From NCBI RefSeq assembly GCF_025860405.1, contig NZ_CP063790.1, forward strand, positions 1 to 57,284: a stretch of DNA of 57,284 bases, read 5' to 3'. A program made the position numbers and the translations under genes. Of this stretch, positions 42,493 through 51,536 are shown piece by piece. Each line of letters starts with the position of its first letter. Within the stretch, counting starts at the first letter, position 1. The stretch comes from Tolypothrix sp. PCC 7712 (GTDB lineage: Bacteria > Cyanobacteriota > Cyanobacteriia > Cyanobacteriales > Nostocaceae). The notes beneath the pieces were generated by a model. The model made no database searches, was not told the DNA's origin, and saw only the letters and a list, made by a program, of their open reading frames with translations.

Positions 42493-43116
42493 CTAGTTTG
42501 CTGTATACTTTGCGTATCGTTTAAATGCACTCAGCGAAAAAACTACGAATATAGCTATAAGAGCAACCAAAACTTGCTGAATTGCAATAGATAAAGGAAC
42601 AAAAACTAATAAACCTATAAGAATAAGAAACAAAAAGGAAAAATAAAATCCTATAATCATTGAACTATAACGTTTAATAAAAGATTGCTGTGTAAGGTTT
42701 TCTCTAGTGGAATTTATGTTATTTATATAATGTGTCTGATTGTTGTTTGAAATATTAGATTGCAAATAGCGTTCATTATTTTCTGCCATAGTTATATTCA
42801 CAACATTATTTAGAACTTGTAAAAGAATTTCTTGATTTGATTCTGATTTAATTGCTTCGCCTAGATTTATAACAGCTTCCGCAATTTCAGGATCTCTTTC
42901 AGCTACTGTCTCAATCTCTATTAAAGTTTCACGATAGTTTGATTGTCCTTGCAAATCTTTTTCAACAACCTCTGGATATTTTTTTCTCATCACTTCCAGA
43001 AGTTTTTTACCAGCAGTTTCATATGCTCGATCACCGACTTGCTCACCAATTTTTTCAAAATTTTTAGTTAAAACCAAGCTTGCAATTGCTATTGCGACAG
43101 ATGTTAAAGGTTCCAT
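42493..43116 (-). CDS. membrane protein with MEPLT-type N-terminal domain
   Basis: A 207-residue protein. The start MEPLTSVAIAIASLVLTKNFEKIGEQVGDRAYETAGKK is shared with the protein starting at 52977 (MEPLTTAAIAIGTVIATKALEKTGE). This N-terminal domain occurs in many cyanobacterial proteins of unknown role in front of varied C-terminal parts. Here it is followed by an Asn-rich linker and two transmembrane segments (about 150-172 and 178-198). It is followed upstream by another small membrane protein gene. Role unknown; signalling or defence is possible. Confidence 0.65.
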   Translation of the reverse strand: MEPLTSVAIAIASLVLTKNFEKIGEQVGDRAYETAGKKLLEVMRKKYPEVVEKDLQGQSNYRETLIEIETVAERDPEIAEAVINLGEAIKSESNQEILLQVLNNVVNITMAENNERYLQSNISNNNQTHYINNINSTRENLTQQSFIKRYSSMIIGFYFSFLFLILIGLLVFVPLSIAIQQVLVALIAIFVVFSLSAFKRYAKYTAN

Positions 43117-43147
43117 AACTGCTTGAATCTAATGTCAACATTAAAGA

Positions 43148-43633
43148 TTATTTATCAGATTTAAAAAAAAAGTTCGATGTAATTTTATCGTAAAGTTTTT
43201 CAAAAAAATCTAAAAAATTATTAGATAATTCATCAAAAGGAATCCTCAGTAATGTTGCTAATCCTAATAGTAAAATAAATGTACCTACTAACGGAGAAGC
43301 TGAATATATTAAACCTAAACCTATCATAACAGCTAATAATGAACCAGCGTTGATAGTTCTTTCTTTATTTTTTTGACTTACCAGTTCATAATCTTGTTGT
43401 TTATTTATTTGTTCAATTTGATTTTGCTGCAACTGTTGTCTGAGAATAGTTTCTCTCAATGCTAAAAGCTCTCTTATCTTGTCTGGAGAATCTTCTTTAG
43501 CAATTAATTTATCCAAACTATCCAAAGGAGGTTGAGATTTTAAAGGAATTATAGATCCTCCTCTTTCCTGGAAAATTTGTAGCTCTTGCTTAATTTTCTC
43601 AATTTTGTCATTCTCTGGAGCTTGATCTTCCAT
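43148..43633 (-). CDS. small membrane protein with coiled coil
   Basis: A 161-residue protein. The first 95 residues are helical and rich in Gln/Glu/Lys (IEKIKQELQIFQERGG, LRQQLQQNQIEQINKQQ), followed by two hydrophobic segments (LLAVMIGLGLIYSAS and LVGTFILLLGLATLL, about 105-138) and a Lys-ended tail. It stands 31 bases upstream of the MEPLT-type membrane protein on the same strand and is probably its operon partner. No family is recognised. Confidence 0.6.
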   Translation of the reverse strand: MEDQAPENDKIEKIKQELQIFQERGGSIIPLKSQPPLDSLDKLIAKEDSPDKIRELLALRETILRQQLQQNQIEQINKQQDYELVSQKNKERTINAGSLLAVMIGLGLIYSASPLVGTFILLLGLATLLRIPFDELSNNFLDFFEKLYDKITSNFFFKSDK

Positions 43634-43834
43634 AAACTTTGCATTAAATAATTACCACCTTAATATACGGCCAGTTAGAGTAATCATTAGCTAAACTGGC
43701 AAAAATGCTACAACTAGAAACTCGGATATTACCATCGCTAGCTATTGAGCTATGCTTTATTGACTACGAAGGAATGTAACGCTGATAAGTAGCTTTTTTA
43801 GTATCGCCACTAATAGGTTGCTATCAGTGACTCA

Positions 43835-44021
43835 TAGCAACGATTTATCAGCCAGGGGTATAGAAGGAGTATAGACAGTTGGGCAAGCCGCAACATGACT
43901 CGCTTCATATTGGTACGGATTATACCTGTTTTTGGTCATCATGCAGCCTAGATAAGCAAGTTTAATCAGCCTACGGAATAATGCGGGTTGTGGCGGTCGT
44001 GCTGTCAGGCTGATTGATAAG
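43835..44021 (+). repeat. recombination-site-like repeat, copy B
   Basis: Diverged second copy of the site at 5787-5953, in the same orientation, but without a recombinase gene beside it. It carries the same ordered blocks from TAGCAACGATTTATCA to GATTGATAAG plus about 20 extra bases. The Tn7-like mini-element begins 48 bases further right. The two copies split the circle into about 38.0 and 19.2 kb. Confidence 0.6.
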
Positions 44022-44068
44022 TGTAGCGAACTGCAAACATAAACGCTTCAAACTGCAAACAAGGCAAT

Positions 44069-44385
44069 TGTCGGTGGAACCATAATATTGCCGTTTTGGT
44101 ACGCTTATGCTTCCAATTGACTTCGGCAACATTACGCTTCCAATGTCTTAAATCCTTGCAGGCTCTATATTCGAGGTCAAGGCATTGAAATGCATCAACT
44201 TAAAAATGAAGTTTTGAAGTACCCTATTTTGGCAAGTTTATCGTTCCATTTTTAGTTCCCGGCAATGTTATGGTTCCGATTGTTTAATTAGGGTTGCGAT
44301 CGCACTTCGGAAAGAATGAACATTACAGCCCCAGTCGCGGCAGTATTATGGTTCCAGTTTTGGCAATATTATCCTTCCACCGACA
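44069..44385. mobile_element. 317-bp non-autonomous Tn7-like mini-element
   Basis: Ends are TGTCGGTGGA and its inverse. The 5 bases GCAAT stand directly on both sides (44064-44068 and 44386-44390), a Tn7-type target duplication. Inside are three TnsB-binding-like 17-mers on the left (44076, 44098, 44125) and four on the right (44231, 44261, 44339, 44362), consensus GGCAATATTATCCTTCC. Their spacing equals that of the full element next to it. There is no gene inside, so it must be moved by transposase made elsewhere. Confidence 0.8.
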
Positions 44386-44500
44386 GCAATTGTCGGTGGA
44401 AGGATAATATTGCCGGAATGGCTTGCTTATGCTTCCAATTAACTTCGGCAAAATTATACTTCTAATCCTAAGCATAGGTTGTACTCAGTTGCCAAATGTG

Positions 44501-46090
44501 TTAATCATAGCCAAGAGACTGCCGAATTTCACGTAAGTAAGACCTCACCCAAAGGTTACGCATCACTCCCGGCTTGGTAAGAAGTTGAGTAACCCGACGT
44601 TGTGTAGGTTTTTGTCCTTGTGAATGAAGCAATTGAGCAACATTTTGTATTTCTTGGCATACAAGTTCTCTTTTTTTCTTACCAATTGCATTATTGTATT
44701 CTTGGTAACGCTTGGAGATAGAACGAGAAAGTTCAGGAAAATATCTGTATAAATAGCTGTTATTTTTGTAACCTAGTCGTCGAGAAATTTCTAGGAATGA
44801 AGGAGGTGGAAATTCTTGAAGTGCTAATTCGAGAATAGGTTGAATTTTTTGCTGTCTACTCACGCTTTTATAATCAGCGTGTCTAACTTTTATTATTTGA
44901 CATAATTCGGGAAAATGATTCTGTAAACAAAGCGGATAATGTTTTAGACGAAACGCGACATCTTCTAAAGAAGGTGGTGGGTACTCATTAATTACTTCTT
45001 GAAGAACTATATTTAAAACTTGCTTTCTCTCGGAATTGATTCTTTTATAGGACTTTCTTGGTTGTTCGGCTTGATTTGTTGATGAGCCACAAGCAATATT
45101 ATCAAAAAATAAAATATCTGTTGTTAAAAAATCAAGCAATTTGATTCTCATCTGATGACTTAGTAGCAAAAGTTTATCTATTTGAGGTATTACTTTTCCT
45201 TTACACCATGAACCAATTGTTGCTTGATTTACTGAAATAGCGCGAGATAAAGCAGCTTGATTTGATTGAAATGCTTGATTAATAAAATTAGAAATTGTCT
45301 GACTAATCCGATTTGAATCAATCGGAGATATGATAGTGGGTGCAGATGCGATTAATTCTCCCAATTCGTGATTCACATAAAGTTGCCAAGCAATTTCATC
45401 CGCTTTTTTCATTTGGTTGACTCCACCACTTTTGTATCGGTAACTCCCCAGCCATTTACCGCATTTATTACAGTGTCCGGTCTGAGAATCACCAGAAAGT
45501 ACAAGTTGTTGATTCAAACAATGGGGACACACTGATAAAAAAGGATGGTGGTGGATTGGACAAATCTGAACTACATTAATACACCAAAGAAGTGGCTCAT
45601 AAATACTTTTGTTAGTATCACGCCATTCTTGGTAACAAGAAGGACACCAAACACGCTCATGGCGAAGTAAATCCCTTTTAGAAAGCACCTTTTCCCAAGG
45701 TCTAAGGGTAAGAAAATATAAGTCTGTTCGTTTCGTCAGGATGGACATTGCACGTACTAAATTAGTTGCCATTAAGCCCGTTCCATTAGTTGCTGTTCTA
45801 TCTCTATTAACTCCAAGTATTTTGCCGATACTTTCATTTCTTTCATTTCTTAAGTTTGATAATTTCGGTTCTCTACCCATAAATGGGGCAATTTCCTTTA
45901 TCAGTAGCCTTCTAGTAGTGATGCAATGTTGTTCAGCTAGTCTAATGACATAGCTTGTTAAACTTTCTACATAAGGAGTCCCTATACCAATTGGCTCTAG
46001 ATTATACAAACGGCTTCTTGGTGGAATCGGAGATTTTTGCGTATCCCACGATGGGTAAAGTTTTAGGGTTAATGTGGACATATCACTCAA
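44501..46090 (-). CDS. tniQ: TniQ/TnsD-family target-selection protein
   Basis: A 529-residue protein that should choose the insertion target. The N-terminal TniQ domain has zinc-binding cysteine/histidine pairs: VWCPSCYQEW, QICPIHHHPFLSVCPHCLNQQ and HCNKCGKWLG (about 140-215). The C-terminal half contains repeated DNA-binding-like units, e.g. PPPSLEDVAFRLKHYP and PPPSFLEISRRLGYKN, as in TnsD-type proteins that recognise a fixed attachment site. It overlaps tnsC by 4 bases. Its length favours TnsD-like function rather than the short TniQ of guide-RNA systems. Confidence 0.88.
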   Translation of the reverse strand: MSDMSTLTLKLYPSWDTQKSPIPPRSRLYNLEPIGIGTPYVESLTSYVIRLAEQHCITTRRLLIKEIAPFMGREPKLSNLRNERNESIGKILGVNRDRTATNGTGLMATNLVRAMSILTKRTDLYFLTLRPWEKVLSKRDLLRHERVWCPSCYQEWRDTNKSIYEPLLWCINVVQICPIHHHPFLSVCPHCLNQQLVLSGDSQTGHCNKCGKWLGSYRYKSGGVNQMKKADEIAWQLYVNHELGELIASAPTIISPIDSNRISQTISNFINQAFQSNQAALSRAISVNQATIGSWCKGKVIPQIDKLLLLSHQMRIKLLDFLTTDILFFDNIACGSSTNQAEQPRKSYKRINSERKQVLNIVLQEVINEYPPPSLEDVAFRLKHYPLCLQNHFPELCQIIKVRHADYKSVSRQQKIQPILELALQEFPPPSFLEISRRLGYKNNSYLYRYFPELSRSISKRYQEYNNAIGKKKRELVCQEIQNVAQLLHSQGQKPTQRRVTQLLTKPGVMRNLWVRSYLREIRQSLGYD

Positions 46091-47256
46091 GTTCCTACTT
46101 GACGACGCTTAGGTAATGGTTGTCCGACTTTAGACTGCACTTTTCTCAAAGTTGAGTTACTCTGTTGTGGTTGAATCTCAACTTGTTTAATGTCGTTATC
46201 AATTAGCGCAGATTTTATTGGTAAGCCCAATTCCGCACGCAGTTGCTGAACTTCTCCCTCAATTTGTGCCTGATTATTCTCTCCTTCTTTAATTTTTTTG
46301 AGGATGTTTCGACATTGGGCAACCGATAAGGCGCGACGTTCTAGATGTTTAAGCTCAACAGAGTCAGATCCTTCATTAATTGCATCGAACAATGCGTTCT
46401 GAAACCAGTTTTTAAGAATGCCTACACAACCCAAACTTCGCTCATAACAGTAATCCCAATGTGATACTAAATCAGGCTCTTGCTGTAATGGCATCCTTAG
46501 TTGAAAACCCCAAACCACACTTTGGAATACTTCTCTGTCTTGTTCTATATCAGCATGGTAACGGGGAAAATGTAAGTAAACACTACGTCGGCTTAACTGG
46601 TCGCCAACATCATGTAGGGTCAATAATTCGTATGTGCCTACTAGACCATGTACAACTCCAGTTCTGTTAGCTAATGACTTTATAGCTTCAGGTAAATCTG
46701 TTAGCTTGCGTCCAGAGGCTACCATTAGCATATGATGAGCTTCATCAATAAAAAATATTTTGGGTTTGCGATGTTTAAGAGCTTGCTCTAACGCCCATCC
46801 TAAATCTGTTTCAATAACTTTTGACTCAATCACAATTTGCCCCGAATTGTTCCGATAAATACCTCGTGTGCCGTAGTCTATCTTATGTTCAATTAATGGT
46901 TCATTAAGGGCAAATAAGCAGCGCTTAATATGGTCTTTCGAGTTAAATACCCCTGATTTTTGAACCACTGCCTCAACTGATGCGAATGGTAAGCAACCTG
47001 GGTCAATTTCGAGTTGCGGTAAATTCGACTCAACTAACCACTTTTCAATTAGTAAACGTAGGGTAGTTTTGCCAACCCCTGTTGGACCATAAATAAAGAT
47101 AATTCGTGATTCCGAAGAATTACTAACCGCCAGTTTGAGAAAATTGAAGGCTTCTTCTAGCCGAGGGTGTGCCATTGTATAATTGTCGAAGTACAATAGC
47201 TTTTCCGTCGTTGATTGTGTCAGTAATGCTGTGGGAAAATGCTTTTGATTAGACAT
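46087..47256 (-). CDS. tnsC: TnsC AAA+ ATPase regulator
   Basis: A 389-residue AAA+ ATPase that joins the target-selector to the transposase. Walker A is IYGPTGVGKTT (56-66) and Walker B is KIFFIDEAHHM (about 170-180), followed by sensor residues in HGLVGTYELL and an arginine-containing DQLSRRSVYLHF. It is encoded 2 bases after tnsAB and overlaps the tniQ start. The basic C-terminus (QPLPKRRQVG) may contact TniQ or TnsAB. Confidence 0.92.
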   Translation of the reverse strand: MSNQKHFPTALLTQSTTEKLLYFDNYTMAHPRLEEAFNFLKLAVSNSSESRIIFIYGPTGVGKTTLRLLIEKWLVESNLPQLEIDPGCLPFASVEAVVQKSGVFNSKDHIKRCLFALNEPLIEHKIDYGTRGIYRNNSGQIVIESKVIETDLGWALEQALKHRKPKIFFIDEAHHMLMVASGRKLTDLPEAIKSLANRTGVVHGLVGTYELLTLHDVGDQLSRRSVYLHFPRYHADIEQDREVFQSVVWGFQLRMPLQQEPDLVSHWDYCYERSLGCVGILKNWFQNALFDAINEGSDSVELKHLERRALSVAQCRNILKKIKEGENNQAQIEGEVQQLRAELGLPIKSALIDNDIKQVEIQPQQSNSTLRKVQSKVGQPLPKRRQVGT

Positions 47257-47258
47257 GA

Positions 47259-49991
47259 TTAATAAGAATCAAAAATTTGGAGTTTAGTAGGTATTTGAGT
47301 AACGCTTTCTACTTGAACTGATTCTGAATTGTGATTTTCACTTGACTCAAAAGCTACTGTTTCTATCAAATTTAATGATTCATGAAATTGAATTTTATTT
47401 CTTTCACACTCAATGAGTTTAAATACTTCTTTTCCTTGATTATCTCGGAGACGTTGTGCAAGTAAAACCTCTTCTGCTTCTGCTGATGAAAGAAATTCTG
47501 CTAATTTTTTGGCTCGAACTTTAAATTCTTGATGATGATTGGTTTTACGTTTTTGCAACTCAGTTGTTGCCAGCCAAATCTCTTTTTCTGAACGCCCTTT
47601 AAAAGCTGCATAATATTCGCTAATACATTCAATCCACTGACCACGAACATAGGCATAAGCAATCCCAATATCAAATGGGTCGTATCTTATTGCCACATAC
47701 GTTTTGTGAATACTAGGGTCGCGGAAAGCCGAATTCCAGTAATGAATTCCTCGAATTTGTATCCCTTGGACTGGGTGAACTTTTACTTTCTGTGATTGTG
47801 TTGTTGGTAAAGTTAAAATTCTCAAGTTTTCGTCCCAGGGTATGAGTCGGTGAGTTCTTAATCCATACTTTGCCATACCTTGATTAAATGCGTCAGAAGG
47901 AGACATCCCTAAAGCTGGATGTTCTGTTGTGTCATATTCTGAGTAAGCCCATTCGCAAAGATACAGATACAATAACCCAAGAGTCCAAATTGCTAGATTT
48001 TTAGGGTTGACTGTTTTGGTCATCAACCTGACTTTTTTGGTAATCTGCGTGTTACCAGCTAAGTTATAAACAAATTGAGTGTTAGCTGTTCCAAATAAAC
48101 GCTCGCAAACGCCACTAAATCGGGATGCAGCAGGGGGACGGTGTTTGAGCGTGCATTCAAACAGAGCTAACAAGCTCTCGAAGTAGGTACTGTGGAATTC
48201 TTTACCGTTGTCTGTGACTATGATTTGGGGCAAACGTGAGTAGCGCATTACACAAATCCGCAGTACCATCATGCAACTGCGGTAACTCGGAGGGTCAAAA
48301 GTTAAATAAACTGCTAATATTCTTCTGCTGTAAGCGTCTACCAGAAATGTAGCCCAAGGTCTGCCAAGTACTTGGTTTGTATGTGAACATCGTAGCTCTA
48401 TGTCCAATTTTGTGTGGTCAATATGACAAACCTCTAAAGACCTATCTCCGTGTTTTGGTGTTGTTAGCTCTAATTCCCAGTAAAACGATTGTTGTGGGTA
48501 AGCAGCTCTATGTCCTTCTCTGCTACAAGTTTGCTGCCAACCACTACGCTTTTTTATCTCGCTAATAAATGTTTTATAGCTAGGAATTTGGTCGTCTGGA
48601 ATGTCTGCATTGACGCAAGCATTACAAAAAGCTCCATATACCTCGTACTTGCGTTTTTGTTTGTGGGTTTCGTAGCTTTGCGTAATAAATTCATTGATTA
48701 ATTCTAAGATTTGTTCGGGTAACTTCCGGTTGCGGTTCCCTTTTTTATGGGAGTGATTTAAAAGCCCAATATAGCCGTAGCCGTACTGTTGTTGAGCCTG
48801 TTTATATTTGGCTAGCCAATCCCTTAAAGTGCGTTCTGGGACTGTTGGATTTTCTATTTTTTGACCTAACAATATTGGTTCAATACTTCTGTAACGTCGG
48901 TTAGCATCTTCTAAATCTTTTTGGCTTGCACCCCTTAATATTGAATTTAATTCGTCGGGGTTACTGCCAGCATACATCTGTTTATTAACTGTTATTTGAC
49001 CCAGCCGAATTTTACTCTCTAGTTCGGTAACTGGTAAGTCAATCAACTCTCCTAATTCAGAGCGCAGAGTAATTTGTGTATGACCAACTTTTATCAATGT
49101 ATAGATTTGACCATTCCAGTTTATTTGTTCTTTGGGAACTAAATTTATGACTGGAAGAGTTATTGTATCTGCACTTCGCAATGACAAAAATATCGATTTA
49201 TGGGAAGAAGCATACTCTCGGTCACAAAAAACTTGGCATTGTTCTGGCTCAACTAGTAAGCACGCCCCTAAATCTATATAAATCTGCTCGCTAGCAATTA
49301 AAAAATAAATCGAGTCGGCGCTAATTCCTAACTTATTGTCAAGCAATTGATTCAGCGTTATCCCTGGTTGGGAACGAACAATATTTTCAATTAACTCGTC
49401 TGACCTATCCCTCAGATTTTTGGATTCATCAATAGCACGATAATAATCTTCTAAAAATGTTAGATTGCGGTATAAAATCCAATTAATTTTAGCATCTGAA
49501 AAAATTTGAAAATCAAATCCAAATTGTGCGGCATACGATAAAGCAGGTGGTGATAACCAACAACCATCACTATTAAAGCTGTAACGATGAGGCTGTTTGA
49601 CAAGCAACTTTTGTAATTCTTTTTCTGTTTTACACTCTACCCACCCAGCGCTCGAAGCTCTGATAACGAAAAAGTCCGGGGTATAGAAAAATCCAAGATT
49701 TCTTCCCGACTTGGACTGGTAATTTATTTTAAATGCCGGAGGTTGGTCGTAATATTCCAGAACCGACTCATCATGCTCTAGTTCATAAATAAAGGGAAGC
49801 TCGACTTTATGAGACTCAAATTGAATGCTTTTTTGATTCTTTTTGCTGGGATAAAAACCTGAAACATTCTTTCTTCCACCCCCAACTCGTCGCGCTGGCT
49901 CACTAGACCGAATATCCGTAAGAGTTAAGATTGATAATTTTGATAATTTTTGGTCGCTACACCATTTTTTAAACTCGTAATCGGTGAGCAT
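47259..49991 (-). CDS. tnsAB: TnsA-TnsB fusion transposase
   Basis: A 910-residue fusion. The first 170 residues are a TnsA endonuclease with Asp106 (TPDFF), Glu119 and Lys121 (VECK) of a PD-(D/E)xK core, which cuts the 5' ends. The rest is a TnsB DDE transposase with Asp525 (CHIDHTKLD), Asp594 (IVTDNGKEFHS) and Glu630 (GVCERLFGT), which cuts and joins the 3' ends. Fused TnsAB implies clean cut-and-paste movement. All catalytic residues are intact. Such fusions occur among cyanobacterial Tn7-like and some CRISPR-associated elements, but no Cas genes are here. Confidence 0.93.
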   Translation of the reverse strand: MLTDYEFKKWCSDQKLSKLSILTLTDIRSSEPARRVGGGRKNVSGFYPSKKNQKSIQFESHKVELPFIYELEHDESVLEYYDQPPAFKINYQSKSGRNLGFFYTPDFFVIRASSAGWVECKTEKELQKLLVKQPHRYSFNSDGCWLSPPALSYAAQFGFDFQIFSDAKINWILYRNLTFLEDYYRAIDESKNLRDRSDELIENIVRSQPGITLNQLLDNKLGISADSIYFLIASEQIYIDLGACLLVEPEQCQVFCDREYASSHKSIFLSLRSADTITLPVINLVPKEQINWNGQIYTLIKVGHTQITLRSELGELIDLPVTELESKIRLGQITVNKQMYAGSNPDELNSILRGASQKDLEDANRRYRSIEPILLGQKIENPTVPERTLRDWLAKYKQAQQQYGYGYIGLLNHSHKKGNRNRKLPEQILELINEFITQSYETHKQKRKYEVYGAFCNACVNADIPDDQIPSYKTFISEIKKRSGWQQTCSREGHRAAYPQQSFYWELELTTPKHGDRSLEVCHIDHTKLDIELRCSHTNQVLGRPWATFLVDAYSRRILAVYLTFDPPSYRSCMMVLRICVMRYSRLPQIIVTDNGKEFHSTYFESLLALFECTLKHRPPAASRFSGVCERLFGTANTQFVYNLAGNTQITKKVRLMTKTVNPKNLAIWTLGLLYLYLCEWAYSEYDTTEHPALGMSPSDAFNQGMAKYGLRTHRLIPWDENLRILTLPTTQSQKVKVHPVQGIQIRGIHYWNSAFRDPSIHKTYVAIRYDPFDIGIAYAYVRGQWIECISEYYAAFKGRSEKEIWLATTELQKRKTNHHQEFKVRAKKLAEFLSSAEAEEVLLAQRLRDNQGKEVFKLIECERNKIQFHESLNLIETVAFESSENHNSESVQVESVTQIPTKLQIFDSY

Positions 49992-50337
49992 TTTTCTTAC
50001 TCCCTGAAACTTGAGTTAGACATGCAGTCTATAACAATGGCACGTCAGAAGTAGCAAACACTAATTAATTGCGAGAAACAGTAGCCGATGATGACTCAAG
50101 CCATTGCACGGGATCTGATGTGTTATTAATTGTACCTCTAGCTACAAAAGCGTTTTGAACGAGTCATCTAATTTAACAATTTTGGCACGCTTATTGTTCC
50201 ATTTTTAGTTTTCGGCAGTATTATCATTCCAATTGCCAAATTTTTGGCATCAGTGATTAACGACAGAATAAATGTTTTGAGCTTTGTCGTGGCAATATTA
50301 TGGTGACATTTTTGGCAATATTATCCTTCCACCGACA

Positions 50338-50875
50338 ATTCTCCAGGAGTTGGGATAAAATCTTCCGTCGCTTCCATTGGATAGCGATATGTCTGATTGT
50401 GATTTGAAACAAAAAATGAGATTTTAACTCATGATATGCTTCAAAAATGAGTATCCAGTTTTTAGTTCACTTTTAGTATTCGAGTTTTTTTACTAATAAT
50501 GATTATCGCGTAAGGCATAAAAAGGCTGACGCAAGCAACGTTTGTATCAATTCTTCGGCTTGATTATCATTATTATTTAGCTACGATTTGAGTAGGCGAT
50601 CGCTCTGTTGTTGGGCGATCGCTTGGACAATGAAATATTTGATTTTTACTCAGATATCTACTAAAACAAAGGTTTTGAACCATAACATGGGCATTTGAAG
50701 CATATTTTGAATTGAAAGTTTAAAGTAGAGCAATTTTTTCAGAGATTTTTTGTGCAAGTTTTGTCCAATTGTGTTTTTTCAACTCATTCTCTAGTTATGA
50801 TTCAGAATTTCAACTCTCACTCATAATTTGATTCAAAGTTTTAATTTGTGATTAGCGCAAAAGCCTGAATTTTCG
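50338..50875. other. AT-rich gene-free flank of the Tn7-like element
   Basis: About 540 bases between the transposon end and the broken HEPN gene. It holds two HIP1 sites (around 50598 and 50618) and several loose ATTCAAA/CTCAT words, but no gene, terminator or array I can support. Confidence 0.4.
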
Positions 50876-51209
50876 TTAACTCTTTTCTAATTTATGGATC
50901 AAAATTTTTCTCACATTATGATTCAAAGCATACTGATTATATTGACTGAGATATCCTGCATCTTTTAAGAGAGACGCAAATTCCGGCTTAAATTTAGAAG
51001 CTAATCTTACCAGTGTATTAATATTTATGAGTATCTCCTGATTCGGTATCATGAAATACGAGAAAGCCTTTAAGTGCTTTTTCTGCTCCTTGTTGACAAT
51101 GATAAATAGCTATATCTGGCAATTCTTCAGCTAGTTTTTGTGCTGCATTTAAATCACGTTGGGCTTTTTTAAACCAAAACTGTACCAGAATACGTTTTGC
51201 GTTGTCCAT
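50876..51209 (-). pseudogene. HEPN-domain toxin gene broken by a frameshift
   Basis: The frame from 51209 reads KRILVQFWFKKAQRDLNAAQKLAEE and YHCQQGAEKALKGFLVFHD, a typical HEPN start, then stops after 63 codons (51018). In another frame the downstream bases continue with NTLVRLASKFKPEFASLLKD and GYLSQYNQYALN to a stop at 50876, as expected for the second half. One small indel near 51020 therefore broke the gene. It overlaps the MNT nucleotidyltransferase gene by about 40 bases. HEPN proteins of this pair are RNases controlled by the MNT partner. Confidence 0.7.
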
Positions 51210-51528
51210 AAAGTAATTTACCTTGTTCTATTATTTTTCTGGTCAGGGATGCGGGAACTGTTTTAAAAGTTTCTATATCAGTTTTGGTTTTTATAAGAAT
51301 ATCAACATCAATCATTAAATCATCAAGAGCATTGATTGCCCGCACTCCCCACTCAATTCGGTCAAAGTTTGGTATATCATCCGGTAAAATAACACATAAA
51401 TCTAAATCACTATATTGATGTGGAGTTCCCCAAGCATAGGAACCAAATAGGATAATTTCTTCAGGATTTAGTAATGCTACTAATCGGCGCGTAACTTCTG
51501 CAATGATTGATTTGTTTATCGGTGTCAT
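51169..51528 (-). CDS. MNT-type minimal nucleotidyltransferase (antitoxin of HEPN)
   Basis: A 119-residue nucleotidyltransferase with the signature GSYAWGTPHQYSDLDL (about residues 30-46) and a third acid in MIDVDILI. Such proteins inactivate a HEPN toxin by adding AMP to it. ATG 51528 is preferred over a TTG at 51540. With its HEPN partner frameshifted, the gene may be dispensable. The catalytic residues are still intact. Confidence 0.82.
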   Translation of the reverse strand: MTPINKSIIAEVTRRLVALLNPEEIILFGSYAWGTPHQYSDLDLCVILPDDIPNFDRIEWGVRAINALDDLMIDVDILIKTKTDIETFKTVPASLTRKIIEQGKLLYGQRKTYSGTVLV

Positions 51529-51536
51529 ATTACTAC

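Larger units (their letters stand above)
44391..50337. mobile_element. minimal Tn7-like transposon (tnsAB, tnsC, tniQ/tnsD)
   Basis: A 5947-base element with TGTCGGTGGA at 44391 and the inverse ending at 50337. Binding-site 17-mers lie at 44398 (inverted), 44420, 44447 on the left and at 50184, 50214, 50291, 50314 on the right: three left and four right, as in Tn7. It carries only the transposition genes, no cargo and no Cas genes or CRISPR array. The left flank is GCAAT but the right flank is ATTCT, so the right-hand target copy has been lost or rearranged. Confidence 0.85.

Noticed and set aside
44069..44470. Possible CRISPR array, because of repeated similar words
   Set aside because: The repeats are TnsB-binding-type 17-mers with uneven spacing of 22-78 bases and in both orientations at the ends of the mini-element and transposon. 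There are no uniform spacers and no cas genes.
50400..50930. Loose repeats around ATGATTCAAA and CTCAT
   Set aside because: Copies are degenerate, spacing is irregular, base composition is AT-rich, and the last copies lie within the broken HEPN coding sequence.
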